From Mycobacterium sp. ITM-2016-00318 (GTDB taxonomy: Bacteria > Actinomycetota > Actinomycetes > Mycobacteriales > Mycobacteriaceae): a stretch of 64,000 nt of DNA. Below the pieces are notes generated by a model. The model had not been told where the DNA came from. It saw nothing but the letters and a program-made list of their open reading frames with translations, and did not search any database. The stretch spans positions 2,542,001-2,606,000 of the forward strand of contig NZ_CP134400.1 of the NCBI RefSeq assembly GCF_002968285.2, given 5' to 3'. Within the stretch, counting starts at the first letter, position 1. Every line of letters starts with the position of its first letter. Both the position numbers and the translations under genes were made by a program. Below, piece by piece: positions 1-9,750 of the stretch.

Positions 1-51
1 ACCGTTTACACACCCCGCGCAGACGCACGGGGGTGGCGCCGTTGGCAGAGG

Positions 52-1773
52 TCACGGGGATTCAGCGTAGGCGTCCGCCTTGGCCGCCTGTGGCTGCGGT
101 CGTGACGGCCCCACCGCGACGGGCTCGGGAAGCGGCACGATGTCGATCTGCGGACCGGGGTCGGGCAGCTTCCGCCATGGCAACCGGTAGTAGGTCATCG
201 CGATCAGAAGTGCCACGATCACGGTGCTGGCCGCCGTCGCGAGCAGGATCTGGAAAACGGTGAACCGGTCGCCGTTGGCTGTCGGCCCGAAGATGCCCAC
301 CACGAGCGTGACGACGATCGCGGTGGTGCGGAACGAGCGTCTGGTAGCCCACGCCGCCAGGGGAATGACGGCCCAGAGCACGTACCAGGGCTGGACGACA
401 GGAAAGAGGAGCACCGTCATGCCGAGAGCGACGCCGAGGCCGCCGACCGGGTGCAGCCTGCCGCGAAGGACGGCCAGCAGCAGCCAGGTCACCAGGATCG
501 CGATGATGAAGACACCGATGCCACGGGTGAGACCAAGGACCGCCGTGGTGTGGTCGCCGAGCCCGAGCAGGATGCCCACCTGACCCGTGCCGAGGGCCAG
601 CAGCGTCGGCAGCGACATCCAGCTTCTCACTACGTTTGCGGTGCCGAGCGTGAAGAGCCAGCCAAAGCCGAGAGAGCTTGCCCAGCCGACCACCGCCATC
701 ACGGCGACGGACACCGCGGTCAGCGACCCGCCCGCGATGAAGAACGCCTTGACAGTGCAGCCCCACCGACACGCCAGGGCAACCGCGACGAAACCGACCG
801 CAAGCAGCCCCGGCAGCTTGACCTGTGAGGACAGCGTGATCAGCACGACACCGACGATCAGCATCGTCATCGGCTTCCATCGTGCCCATTCGCCGCGGGA
901 CTGTGGCCACGCGAACGGTTTCGGCAAGAGCGGGCTGTCGGCGTAGACCCCTCGCAGGGCGAACTCGGTGCCCGCGAGCATCAGGCCCAGCATCAGCGCC
1001 TCGTTGTGGATGCCCGCCACCAGATGCATGATCAGCAGCGGATTGGCCGCGCCCAGCCACAATGCGCTGACCTCGGCGACGCCGCACCGGCGCGCGAGCC
1101 GCGGCACCGCCCACACGATGAGGCCGACTCCCAGCAGCACGACGAGCCGGTGCAACAGCACCGCGAAGACGATGTTGTCACCCGTCAGCGCCGATATGCC
1201 TTGGCCCAGCCACAGAAACAGTGGACCGTACGGTGCGGGAGTCTCGCGCCACATCGTCGGCACCGACAGTGTGAACACGTGGTCGAGGCCCAAGCCTGTC
1301 GCCGGGCCGACCTTGTACGGGTCGAGGCCGCTGATCGCGATCTCGCTCTGCGCCAGATACGAGTAGACGTCACGGCTGTACATCGGCGGCGCAATGAGCA
1401 GCGGAAGCACCCACAGCGCCAGCGTGCGGTCCAGTTGGCTGCGGGTCATCCGGCGCTCGCCGAGCGCGAAGCGGCCGAGCATCAGCCACGCCAGCGCCAT
1501 CATCACCGCACCGGTGGTGGTCATCGTCAAAGAGACCGTCTGAATGCGCGAGGGGAGGTTGAGCAGACGCACGCCGAACGTCGGGTCCTGCACGACAGGG
1601 CGCGCACCGACGCCCAGGGCGCCGATGGCCATCAGCACTGTCCCGGTCGCGCCGAACAGCCGGGTACGCCGCAGCGCAATCAGCTCGGCGTCGTTGAGCG
1701 GCGATCCGACGGTCCGTTCATCCCCGTGCCAGCCGGCAATCGAGGTGGAGAGAGACCATAGGCGCGCAGCCAT
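52..1773 (-). CDS. mptB: Alpha-(1->6)-mannopyranosyltransferase MptB-like
   Basis: Polytopic membrane glycosyltransferase (about 573 aa) of the GT-C type. In mycobacteria MptB starts the alpha-1,6 mannan core of lipomannan and lipoarabinomannan, using polyprenyl-phosphomannose on the outer face of the membrane. About a dozen hydrophobic segments are visible, with an acidic DVYSYLAQSE loop near residues 135-145, where GT-C enzymes carry their catalytic aspartate. A hydrophilic Pro-rich tail ends the protein. The sequence is close to what I know of M. tuberculosis Rv1459c, including an N-terminus beginning MAAR, so the ATG at 1773 is preferred over the GTG one codon upstream. It lies 16 bp behind the MDR reductase gene on the same strand, so the two are probably co-transcribed. 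Confidence 0.9.
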   Translation of the reverse strand: MAARLWSLSTSIAGWHGDERTVGSPLNDAELIALRRTRLFGATGTVLMAIGALGVGARPVVQDPTFGVRLLNLPSRIQTVSLTMTTTGAVMMALAWLMLGRFALGERRMTRSQLDRTLALWVLPLLIAPPMYSRDVYSYLAQSEIAISGLDPYKVGPATGLGLDHVFTLSVPTMWRETPAPYGPLFLWLGQGISALTGDNIVFAVLLHRLVVLLGVGLIVWAVPRLARRCGVAEVSALWLGAANPLLIMHLVAGIHNEALMLGLMLAGTEFALRGVYADSPLLPKPFAWPQSRGEWARWKPMTMLIVGVVLITLSSQVKLPGLLAVGFVAVALACRWGCTVKAFFIAGGSLTAVSVAVMAVVGWASSLGFGWLFTLGTANVVRSWMSLPTLLALGTGQVGILLGLGDHTTAVLGLTRGIGVFIIAILVTWLLLAVLRGRLHPVGGLGVALGMTVLLFPVVQPWYVLWAVIPLAAWATRRSFRTTAIVVTLVVGIFGPTANGDRFTVFQILLATAASTVIVALLIAMTYYRLPWRKLPDPGPQIDIVPLPEPVAVGPSRPQPQAAKADAYAESP

Positions 1774-1789
1774 CACTGCAGCGTAGCGG

Positions 1790-2797
1790 TCAAAGCGTGA
1801 CGATCACCTTGCCGGTGTTGCCGCCGTTGAACAACAAGTTCAGCGCCTCAGGCGCCTTCTCGAGGCCCTCGACGACGTGTTCCGACGATTTGATCTTGCC
1901 CTCGGCGATCCAGCCCGCCATCTCCGTCTGCGCGGCGGGGAAGCGGTCAAGGTAGTCGAGGATGATGAAGCCTTCCATCCGTCCCCGACGCACGAGCAGG
2001 CTCAGATAATTACTCGGCCCAGGGGGTGGGCCGTCGCTGTTGTAGGTGGAGATCGCGCCGCACAGCACCACTCGGCCGCGCATCGCGATGTTCGCAAGAC
2101 AGTCGTTGAGGATCGATCCGCCGACGTTGTCGAAGTACAGATCGATGCCGTCAGGACATGCCTGGCGGAGTCGCGCGGAGACGTTCTCGTTCTTGTAGTC
2201 GATCGCCTCGTCGAAGCCGAGTTCGTCGACGGTGTGCGCGCATTTCTGGGCGCCACCCGCGATGCCCACGACCTTCTTCGCGCCCTTGATCTTCGCGATC
2301 TGCCCCGCGGCCGACCCGGTCGCCCCCGCCGCGCCCGACACGACGACGACGTCGCCCTCCTTGATCTGGCCGACGTCGGTCATTCCGAAGTAGGCGGTCA
2401 TGCCGGTGACGCCGAGTATTCCGATCGCGATACCCGTCGGAACGCCGTCGGGAAGTACCTGCATGGCGCGCTCGCCCTCATCGATGACCACGTAGTCCTG
2501 CCAGCCGGTCATGCCGAACACCAGCTGACCGGCCCGGTAGGCGTCCGAGCGGCTTTCGACGATCTCGCCGACGCCGCCACTGCGGATGACCTCGCCGATC
2601 TGGATCGCGGGCAGATAACTGGGGACGTCGTCCATCCACGTGCGAATCGTCGGGTCGATCGACAGGTGACGCACTCTGATGAGCGCCTCGCCGTCCTTCA
2701 GATCGGGTACGGGCTCGAACTCGAGCCGGGTCGTATTGTCGGTCACCAGCCCCGAGGGTCGTTGGGCCAGGACGATGCGCCGATTCTGCTCGCTCAC
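1790..2797 (-). CDS. NADP-dependent MDR oxidoreductase (PTGR/CurA-like)
   Basis: Zinc-independent medium-chain dehydrogenase/reductase of about 335 aa. It has an N-terminal GroES-like fold with the DPTIRTWMDD region, then a Rossmann domain with a glycine-rich GAAGATGSAAGQIAK motif. The structural-zinc cysteine cluster of alcohol dehydrogenases is absent. The family (prostaglandin/curcumin reductases, YncB) reduces alpha,beta-unsaturated carbonyls with NADPH; the substrate here is unknown. I chose the GTG at 2797 (VSEQNRRIV) because it matches family N-termini. The 17 extra codons upstream would run into the divergent sufR promoter. The gene reads toward mptB with a short gap and diverges from sufR. 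Confidence 0.85.
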   Translation of the reverse strand: MSEQNRRIVLAQRPSGLVTDNTTRLEFEPVPDLKDGEALIRVRHLSIDPTIRTWMDDVPSYLPAIQIGEVIRSGGVGEIVESRSDAYRAGQLVFGMTGWQDYVVIDEGERAMQVLPDGVPTGIAIGILGVTGMTAYFGMTDVGQIKEGDVVVVSGAAGATGSAAGQIAKIKGAKKVVGIAGGAQKCAHTVDELGFDEAIDYKNENVSARLRQACPDGIDLYFDNVGGSILNDCLANIAMRGRVVLCGAISTYNSDGPPPGPSNYLSLLVRRGRMEGFIILDYLDRFPAAQTEMAGWIAEGKIKSSEHVVEGLEKAPEALNLLFNGGNTGKVIVTL

Positions 2798-2862
2798 GAG
2801 GCGATCGTAGGACGCCGCGGACAGCAGCGGTTGGGACGTTGCCCACATAAGGGTGGCCTTGC

Positions 2863-2901
2863 TTTACCGGCTTTTGGAATTCCGTCACAATGGTGTTGTG
2901 A
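2863..2901 (+). promoter_or_regulatory. sufR promoter with SufR operator overlapping the start codon
   Basis: A perfect inverted repeat with 6-bp arms, TCACAA-N5-TTGTGA, spans 2885-2901 and includes the sufR GTG at 2898. It also fits the ACACT-N5-TGTGA motif reported for M. tuberculosis SufR, with one mismatch (ACAAT). A possible -35 (TTTACC, 2863-2868) and -10 (CACAAT, 2886-2891) with a 17-nt spacer would start transcription at the GTG itself. That gives a leaderless mRNA and an operator covering both the -10 and the start site. The -35/-10 assignment is inference; the palindrome is seen directly. Confidence 0.75.
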
Positions 2902-3620
2902 AAATCAGGCCCGAAGTGGATCGCCACACCCGTGGGGCGATCGTCCAGCTGCTGCTGGAGTCAGGGCCCATCACAGCGGGCGAGATCGGCGATCGGCTCG
3001 GCATCTCCGCAGCGGGCGTGCGCAGGCACCTCGATGCCCTGCTCGAAGCAGGTGAAGCGCAGTCCAGCGCGGCCGCCGCGTGGCAGCACAACGGCCGCGG
3101 CAGGCCGGCACGCCGCTACCGGCTCACCGCGGCGGGGCGCGCCAAGATGGGGCACGCCTACGACGACCTCGCGGTTCAGGCGATGCGCCAGCTGCGCGAG
3201 ATCGGCGGTGACGACGCCGTCCGCACCTTCGCCCGCCGTCGCATCGACAGCATCCTCTCGGGAGTAACCGAGGGCGCCGATGACGTTGCACCCACTGTCG
3301 ACCGTGTGGCGGGAGCCCTGACGAAGGCCGGATATGCCGCGACCGCCACCCAGGTGAGCGGCCCGCTCCACGGAATCGAGCTCTGCCAGCATCACTGTCC
3401 GGTGTCGCACGTCGCCAAGGAGTTCCCGGAGCTGTGCGAGGCCGAGCGGGAGGCATTCGCCGAGGTGCTGGGTACGCACGTGCAGCGGTTGGCGACGATC
3501 GTCAACGGAGACTGCGCCTGCACCACGCACGTGCCCCTCCACCAAGAACAGCAACCAACCTTTCAGCGCACAGCCCACGGCGCCGAAGCCACCGAAACGA
3601 AGCAAGGAGCGTCGACATGA
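2898..3620 (+). CDS. sufR: SufR, Fe-S cluster-binding repressor of the suf operon
   Basis: A 240-aa regulator. A winged helix-turn-helix occupies about residues 8-80 ([23 protein letters not shown]). A C-terminal sensor region has cysteines at 163, 167, 180, 206 and 208, the pattern that binds a 4Fe-4S cluster in SufR proteins. In M. tuberculosis (Rv1460) the holo form represses the suf operon and responds to iron starvation and nitric oxide. The GTG at 2898 is chosen because it lies at the predicted transcription start; an upstream in-frame GTG at 2853 would put the operator inside the gene. The stop overlaps the sufB ATG (ATGA), so expression is coupled and autoregulated. Confidence 0.92.
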   Translation: MKIRPEVDRHTRGAIVQLLLESGPITAGEIGDRLGISAAGVRRHLDALLEAGEAQSSAAAAWQHNGRGRPARRYRLTAAGRAKMGHAYDDLAVQAMRQLREIGGDDAVRTFARRRIDSILSGVTEGADDVAPTVDRVAGALTKAGYAATATQVSGPLHGIELCQHHCPVSHVAKEFPELCEAEREAFAEVLGTHVQRLATIVNGDCACTTHVPLHQEQQPTFQRTAHGAEATETKQGAST

Positions 3621-5044
3621 CGACCACGCCCGAAGCCTTGACCCAGGAACAGACCATCGAGTCGCTGGGCCGCTACGGCTATGGCTGGGCCGACTCAGAT
3701 GTTGCGGGCGCCAGCGCGCAGCGCGGCCTGTCGGAGGCCGTCGTGCGCGATATCTCGAGCAAGAAGAGCGAGCCCGAGTGGATGCTCGACGTCCGACTCA
3801 AGGCGCTTCGCGTCTTCGACAAGAAGCCGATGCCGAACTGGGGCTCCAACCTCGAGGGCATTCACTTCGACAACATCAAGTACTTCGTGCGCTCCAGCGA
3901 GAAGCAGGCCGCGACTTGGGACGACCTGCCCGCCGACATCAAGAACACTTACGACAAGCTCGGCATCCCGGAAGCGGAGAAGCAGCGCCTGGTGTCGGGC
4001 GTCGCCGCACAGTACGAGTCCGAGGTCGTCTATCACTCCATCCGGGAGGATCTGGAGAAGCTGGGTGTCATCTTCCTCGACACCGACACCGCGCTGAAGG
4101 AACACCCGGAGATCTTCAAGCAGTACTTCGGCACGGTGATCCCAGCCGGTGACAACAAGTTCTCCGCGCTGAACACCGCTGTGTGGTCAGGTGGTTCGTT
4201 CATCTACGTGCCGCCCGGCGTGCACGTCGACATTCCGCTGCAGGCCTACTTCCGCATCAACACCGAGAACATGGGCCAGTTCGAGCGGACGCTGATCATC
4301 GTCGACGAAGGCGCCTACGTGCACTACGTCGAGGGTTGTACGGCGCCGATCTACAAGAGCGACTCGCTGCACTCCGCGGTGGTCGAGATCATCGTGAAGC
4401 CCGGTGGCCGTTGCCGTTACACGACGATTCAGAACTGGTCGAACAACGTCTACAACCTCGTCACCAAGCGCGCCCGCGCCGAGGCCGGAGCCACCATGGA
4501 GTGGGTCGACGGCAACATCGGTTCGAAGGTCACGATGAAATACCCGGCGGTGTGGATGACGGGTGAGCACGCCAAGGGCGAGGTGCTGTCGGTGGCCTTC
4601 GCCGGCGAAGGCCAGCATCAGGACACCGGCGCCAAGATGCTGCACCTGGCGCCGAACACGTCGAGCAACATCGTGTCGAAGTCGGTGGCGCGCGGCGGTG
4701 GCCGCGCGTCGTACCGCGGCCTCGTCCAGGTGAACAAGGGGGCGCACGGATCTCGCTCCAGCGTGAAATGCGATGCGCTGCTTGTCGACACGATCAGCCG
4801 CAGCGATACCTACCCGTACGTCGACATCCGTGAGGACGACGTCACGATGGGTCACGAGGCGACGGTCTCGAAGGTCAGCGAGGACCAGCTGTTCTATCTG
4901 ATGAGCCGTGGCCTCACCGAGGACGAGGCGATGGCGATGGTGGTGCGCGGCTTTGTCGAGCCGATCGCCAAGGAACTGCCGATGGAGTATGCGCTGGAGC
5001 TCAACCGCCTGATCGAGCTCCAGATGGAAGGCGCGGTCGGCTAG
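3617..5044 (+). CDS. sufB: SufB, Fe-S cluster scaffold subunit
   Basis: A 475-aa SufB scaffold protein that forms the SufBC2D complex on which Fe-S clusters are built from SufS-derived sulfur. The reading frame is continuous through the conserved core ([19 protein letters not shown], then [20 protein letters not shown] and [14 protein letters not shown]). M. tuberculosis SufB (Rv1461) is interrupted by an intein; this gene has none, and its length is that of a mature SufB. The ATG at 3617 has an AAGGAG at 3604-3609 and overlaps the sufR stop. It is followed directly by sufD, with a TAGTG overlap. Confidence 0.96.
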   Translation: MTTTPEALTQEQTIESLGRYGYGWADSDVAGASAQRGLSEAVVRDISSKKSEPEWMLDVRLKALRVFDKKPMPNWGSNLEGIHFDNIKYFVRSSEKQAATWDDLPADIKNTYDKLGIPEAEKQRLVSGVAAQYESEVVYHSIREDLEKLGVIFLDTDTALKEHPEIFKQYFGTVIPAGDNKFSALNTAVWSGGSFIYVPPGVHVDIPLQAYFRINTENMGQFERTLIIVDEGAYVHYVEGCTAPIYKSDSLHSAVVEIIVKPGGRCRYTTIQNWSNNVYNLVTKRARAEAGATMEWVDGNIGSKVTMKYPAVWMTGEHAKGEVLSVAFAGEGQHQDTGAKMLHLAPNTSSNIVSKSVARGGGRASYRGLVQVNKGAHGSRSSVKCDALLVDTISRSDTYPYVDIREDDVTMGHEATVSKVSEDQLFYLMSRGLTEDEAMAMVVRGFVEPIAKELPMEYALELNRLIELQMEGAVG

Positions 5045-6222
5045 TGGCACAGGATCTGACAGCGACTCTGGAGGGCAGGACCAAGGGCGAGGTCTTCACG
5101 TCATTCGATGTCGACGCCTTCGAGGTGCCGCACGGGCGTGACGAGATCTGGCGGTTCACCCCCCTCAAGCGGTTGCGCGGCCTTCATGACGGGTCTGCGC
5201 CCGCAACCGGCGGCGCCGCCATCCAGGTTGTGGAGTGTGCAGGCGTCACCGTCGAAACCGTGCGTCGCGGGGACGAGCGTCTCGGCCAGGCCGGCGTACC
5301 GGCTGACCGCGTTGCCGCGCAGGCGTTTTCGTCATTCGACAGTGCGACGATCGTCACCATCCCGAAGGACGTGGCGTGCGACCAGCCGATCGAGATCGAC
5401 GTGACCGGACCGGGAGAGGGTGCCACGGCCTACGGCCACCTGCAGGTGCGGGTCGGCGAACTCGGTGAGGCGGTCGTCGTCATCGATCAGAACGGCAGCG
5501 GAACCTATGCCGACAACATCGAGTTCGTTGTTGCCGATGCCGCTCGGCTGACCGTGGTGTCGATCGCCGACTGGGCCGACGATGCGGTACACGTCAGCAG
5601 CCACCATGCCGTGCTGGGCAAGGACGCGGTGCTGCGGCACGTCGCGGTCACCCTCGGCGGCGACGTGGTTCGGCTCACCGCCCGTACCCGGTTCGACGCC
5701 CCAGGCGGGGATGCCGAGTTGCTCGGGCTCTACTTCGCCGACGACGGGCAGCACTTCGAATCACGGCTGCTGGTCGACCACGCCCAGCCGAACTGCCGCT
5801 CGCACGTCACCTATAAGGGCGCGTTGCAGGGCGATCCGGACTCGTCGCGGCCCGATGCGCACACCGTATGGGTGGGCGACGTGCTGATCCGCGCGGCGGC
5901 CACCGGCACCGACACCTTCGAGACGAACCGCAACCTGGTGCTCACCGACGGTGCGAGGGCGGACTCGGTGCCCAACCTCGAGATCGAGACCGGCGAGATC
6001 GCCGGCGCCGGGCACGCAAGTGCCACCGGGCGTTTCGACGACGAGCAACTGTTTTATCTGCAGGCCCGCGGGATACCGGAGGACCAGGCCCGTCGCCTCG
6101 TCGTCCGCGGTTTCTTCGGCGAGCTGATCGGCAAGATCGCCGTGCCCGCCGTGCGTGAACGCCTGACCGAAGCCATCGAACACGAACTAGCGATTACGGA
6201 ATCGAGGACAGCCACCTCATGA
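5044..6222 (+). CDS. sufD: SufD, Fe-S cluster assembly protein
   Basis: A 392-aa partner of SufB in the SufBC2D complex. It has the family's beta-helical core and the C-terminal conserved region (FYLQARGIPEDQARRLVVRG) that contacts SufC. SufD is required for iron acquisition during cluster assembly. The GTG start shares one base with the sufB stop (TAGTG), and the gene ends in an ATGA overlap with sufC, so the three are translationally coupled. Length and order match M. tuberculosis Rv1462. Confidence 0.95.
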   Translation: MAQDLTATLEGRTKGEVFTSFDVDAFEVPHGRDEIWRFTPLKRLRGLHDGSAPATGGAAIQVVECAGVTVETVRRGDERLGQAGVPADRVAAQAFSSFDSATIVTIPKDVACDQPIEIDVTGPGEGATAYGHLQVRVGELGEAVVVIDQNGSGTYADNIEFVVADAARLTVVSIADWADDAVHVSSHHAVLGKDAVLRHVAVTLGGDVVRLTARTRFDAPGGDAELLGLYFADDGQHFESRLLVDHAQPNCRSHVTYKGALQGDPDSSRPDAHTVWVGDVLIRAAATGTDTFETNRNLVLTDGARADSVPNLEIETGEIAGAGHASATGRFDDEQLFYLQARGIPEDQARRLVVRGFFGELIGKIAVPAVRERLTEAIEHELAITESRTATS

Positions 6223-6995
6223 CCACACTGGAAGTCAAGGACCTGCACGTCAGCGTCGTGTCCAAGGAGGACGGGACCGACATCCCGATCCTGAAGGGCG
6301 TCGACCTCACCGTGAACTCGGGCGAGACCCACGCCCTTATGGGCCCGAACGGGTCCGGCAAGTCGACGCTGTCTTACGCGATCGCAGGCCACCCGAAGTA
6401 CACGGTGACGTCGGGCACCATCACCCTCGACGGTGAAGACGTCCTCGCGATGAGCATCGACGAACGTGCCCGCGCAGGCCTGTTCCTGGCCATGCAGTAC
6501 CCGATAGAGGTGCCCGGGGTGTCGATGTCGAACTTCCTGCGGACTGCGGCCACCGCGGTACGGGGTGAGGCGCCGAAGCTGCGGCACTGGGTCAAAGAGG
6601 TGAAGGGCGCCATGGAAGGGCTCGACATCGATCCGTCGTTCTCCGAACGCAGTGTCAACGAAGGCTTCTCGGGTGGTGAGAAGAAGAGGCACGAGATTCT
6701 GCAGCTCGAAGTGCTCAAGCCGAAGATCGCAATTCTCGATGAGACGGACTCGGGTCTGGACGTCGATGCGCTGCGTGTGGTCAGCGACGGGGTCAACCGG
6801 TACGCCGAAGACGCGCACGGTGGCCTGCTGCTGATCACGCACTACACCCGCATCCTGCGCTACATCCAGCCGCAGTTCGTCCACGTGTTCATCGGCGGTC
6901 GCATCGTGGAGTCCGGCGGTCCCGAACTGGCCGACGAACTCGACGCGAACGGATACGAGCGCTTTGCCCAACAGGCGGCGGCTTCGTCGTCGTAG
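6219..6995 (+). CDS. sufC: SufC, Fe-S assembly ATPase
   Basis: A 258-aa ABC-type ATPase without membrane segments. Walker A is GPNGSGKST at residues 42-50, the signature SGGEKKR at 151-157, and Walker B at about 171-181 has the SufC-typical ILDETDSGLD. SufC hydrolyses ATP to drive conformational change in SufB/SufD. The ATG overlaps the sufD stop (ATGA). It corresponds to Rv1463. Confidence 0.97.
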   Translation: MTTLEVKDLHVSVVSKEDGTDIPILKGVDLTVNSGETHALMGPNGSGKSTLSYAIAGHPKYTVTSGTITLDGEDVLAMSIDERARAGLFLAMQYPIEVPGVSMSNFLRTAATAVRGEAPKLRHWVKEVKGAMEGLDIDPSFSERSVNEGFSGGEKKRHEILQLEVLKPKIAILDETDSGLDVDALRVVSDGVNRYAEDAHGGLLLITHYTRILRYIQPQFVHVFIGGRIVESGGPELADELDANGYERFAQQAAASSS

Positions 6996-8264
<1,269 letters not shown>

Positions 8265-8274
8265 GGTTTCAGCC

Positions 8275-8745
8275 GTGAGAATGGAGCAGATGTACCAGGA
8301 AGTGATCCTGGATCACTACAAGCATCCGCATCACCGCGGGCTGCGCGAGCCGTTCGGCGCCGAGGTCTATCACGTGAATCCGACGTGTGGCGACGAGGTC
8401 ACGCTGCGGGTTGCGTTGTCCGACGACGGTGACCAGGTGCTCGATGTCTCCTATGACGGGCAGGGCTGCTCGATCAGCCAGGCCGCGACGTCGGTGCTCA
8501 CGGACCTGGTGATCGACCAGAGTGTGGGCGACGCGTTGAAGACGGTCGCGGCGTTCAACGAGATGATCTCGTCCCGCGGCAAGATCGTGGGTGACGAATA
8601 TGTGCTCGGCGACGGCATCGCCTTCGCCGGGGTGGCCAGGTATCCGGCGCGCATCAAGTGTGCGCTGCTGGGCTGGATGGCATTCAAAGACGCAGTGGCG
8701 CAAGCCAGTGAGGAGACACCTGATGAGCGAAACCGCAGTGCCTAA
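8275..8745 (+). CDS. sufU: SufU, zinc-dependent sulfurtransferase
   Basis: A 156-aa SufU/IscU-fold protein that accepts persulfide sulfur from SufS. With the GTG start the zinc/sulfur ligands are C38, D40, C65 and C129 (NPTCGDE, GQGCS, IKCALLGW). The extended loop that distinguishes Gram-positive SufU from IscU scaffolds is present. The start could be GTG at 8275 or ATG at 8281; the GTG matches the extended N-terminus of Rv1465 better. The 3' end overlaps sufT by 23 nt. Confidence 0.93.
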   Translation: MRMEQMYQEVILDHYKHPHHRGLREPFGAEVYHVNPTCGDEVTLRVALSDDGDQVLDVSYDGQGCSISQAATSVLTDLVIDQSVGDALKTVAAFNEMISSRGKIVGDEYVLGDGIAFAGVARYPARIKCALLGWMAFKDAVAQASEETPDERNRSA

Positions 8746-9070
8746 CGAGGAGTTCATCGCCGACCTCGAGGAGGCGATGCGCGACGTCGTCGACCCTGAG
8801 CTCGGCATCAATGTCGTCGACCTCGGCCTGGTTTACGGTCTGAACGTCGAGGAGGGCGATGCGGGGAAGGTCGCGCTGATCGACATGACGCTCACGTCGG
8901 CAGCCTGCCCCCTCACTGATGTGATCGAGGATCAGTCGCACCAGGCGCTCGTCGGCGCAGGCCTGGTCGAGCAGATCAAGATCAACTGGGTGTGGAACCC
9001 GCCGTGGGGTCCGGACAAGATCACCGAGGACGGCCGCGAACAGTTGCGCGCACTGGGTTTCACCGTCTAA
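8723..9070 (+). CDS. sufT: SufT, MIP18/DUF59 Fe-S maturation factor
   Basis: A 115-aa DUF59 (MIP18-like) protein, the last gene of the suf operon (Rv1466). The family helps mature Fe-S proteins. The conserved DPELGINVVDLGLVYG motif and the single reactive cysteine in TSAACPLTD are present. The ATG at 8723 lies inside the end of sufU, with AGGAG at 8711-8715, so translation is coupled. No acyl-CoA dehydrogenase gene (fadE15, the next gene in M. tuberculosis) follows. Confidence 0.92.
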   Translation: MSETAVPNEEFIADLEEAMRDVVDPELGINVVDLGLVYGLNVEEGDAGKVALIDMTLTSAACPLTDVIEDQSHQALVGAGLVEQIKINWVWNPPWGPDKITEDGREQLRALGFTV

Positions 9071-9183
9071 CCGATTTTCGTCGCTCGGCAGGACGCCATC
9101 GCGCTGATCTGCTCGCGCGATGTCCGCACGGTCAGTTTGGCGTGTTGGCTGTTCGAATCCAGGAAAGCCGACAAGATTGAGCC

Positions 9184-9717
9184 ATGGTTTCGGTGCCGGC
9201 CTTCGTATGGCGATATGGCCCGGTCCTTCGCGGCTTGATCCTCGGTGTCGGTGTCGGCGGCTTCCTCGGCGTGCTGGCATGGTTGGATTCCGGATTTCTG
9301 CTCGCAGGTGTGGTCACGTTCGTTCTGCTGGCCGTGTTCTACGGCGGATGGATGACGCGGCGAATGGCGCGCCACTGGCCCAGTGCCAAGCAGCTGAGCG
9401 GGCCCGAACGCGAACTGGTCGCGCGTGCCGCTCGAACCGGCGTGGCGGTCGATGACCCGCGCAGGGCAACGGCGCTCTTGGAGTACCGCGACGGGCTTCA
9501 CAAGGCAGCGGAAGCGGCCAGGCCGCTGCGGTGGCTGATTTGGCTCGTTCTCGTGGTCGCGATCGGGTCGGCCGTATGGGACGCCGCGTATGGCTCTTGG
9601 GGAAACGTTGTGGTATCTGCCGTCTATCTCGTGATGCTGGCACTGGAAGTGTTCTGGTGGCCGAAGCGCCAGCAGCAGTTGCTGGCCAGCGCCGACCGGG
9701 CGGCGGGTCGGCACTAA
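9184..9717 (+). CDS. Small membrane protein, function unknown
   Basis: A 177-aa protein with four hydrophobic segments in two pairs (about residues 16-34, 38-58, 114-130 and 135-155). A charged central cytoplasmic region (PSAKQLSGPERELVARAARTG) separates them. I recognise it only as a type of small membrane protein common in mycobacteria and know no function. It follows sufT by 113 bp on the same strand, and the MOSC fusion gene starts 33 bp after it, so it may share a transcript with the latter. Confidence 0.75.
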   Translation: MVSVPAFVWRYGPVLRGLILGVGVGGFLGVLAWLDSGFLLAGVVTFVLLAVFYGGWMTRRMARHWPSAKQLSGPERELVARAARTGVAVDDPRRATALLEYRDGLHKAAEAARPLRWLIWLVLVVAIGSAVWDAAYGSWGNVVVSAVYLVMLALEVFWWPKRQQQLLASADRAAGRH

Positions 9718-9750
9718 CGCCGCGGCCGCAGTAGGCCGCGCATCAGGAGA

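Noticed and set aside
9151..9160. GTTCGAATCC resembles a tRNA T-arm loop
   Set aside because: The flanking bases do not form a T stem, and no acceptor, D or anticodon arms are present upstream.
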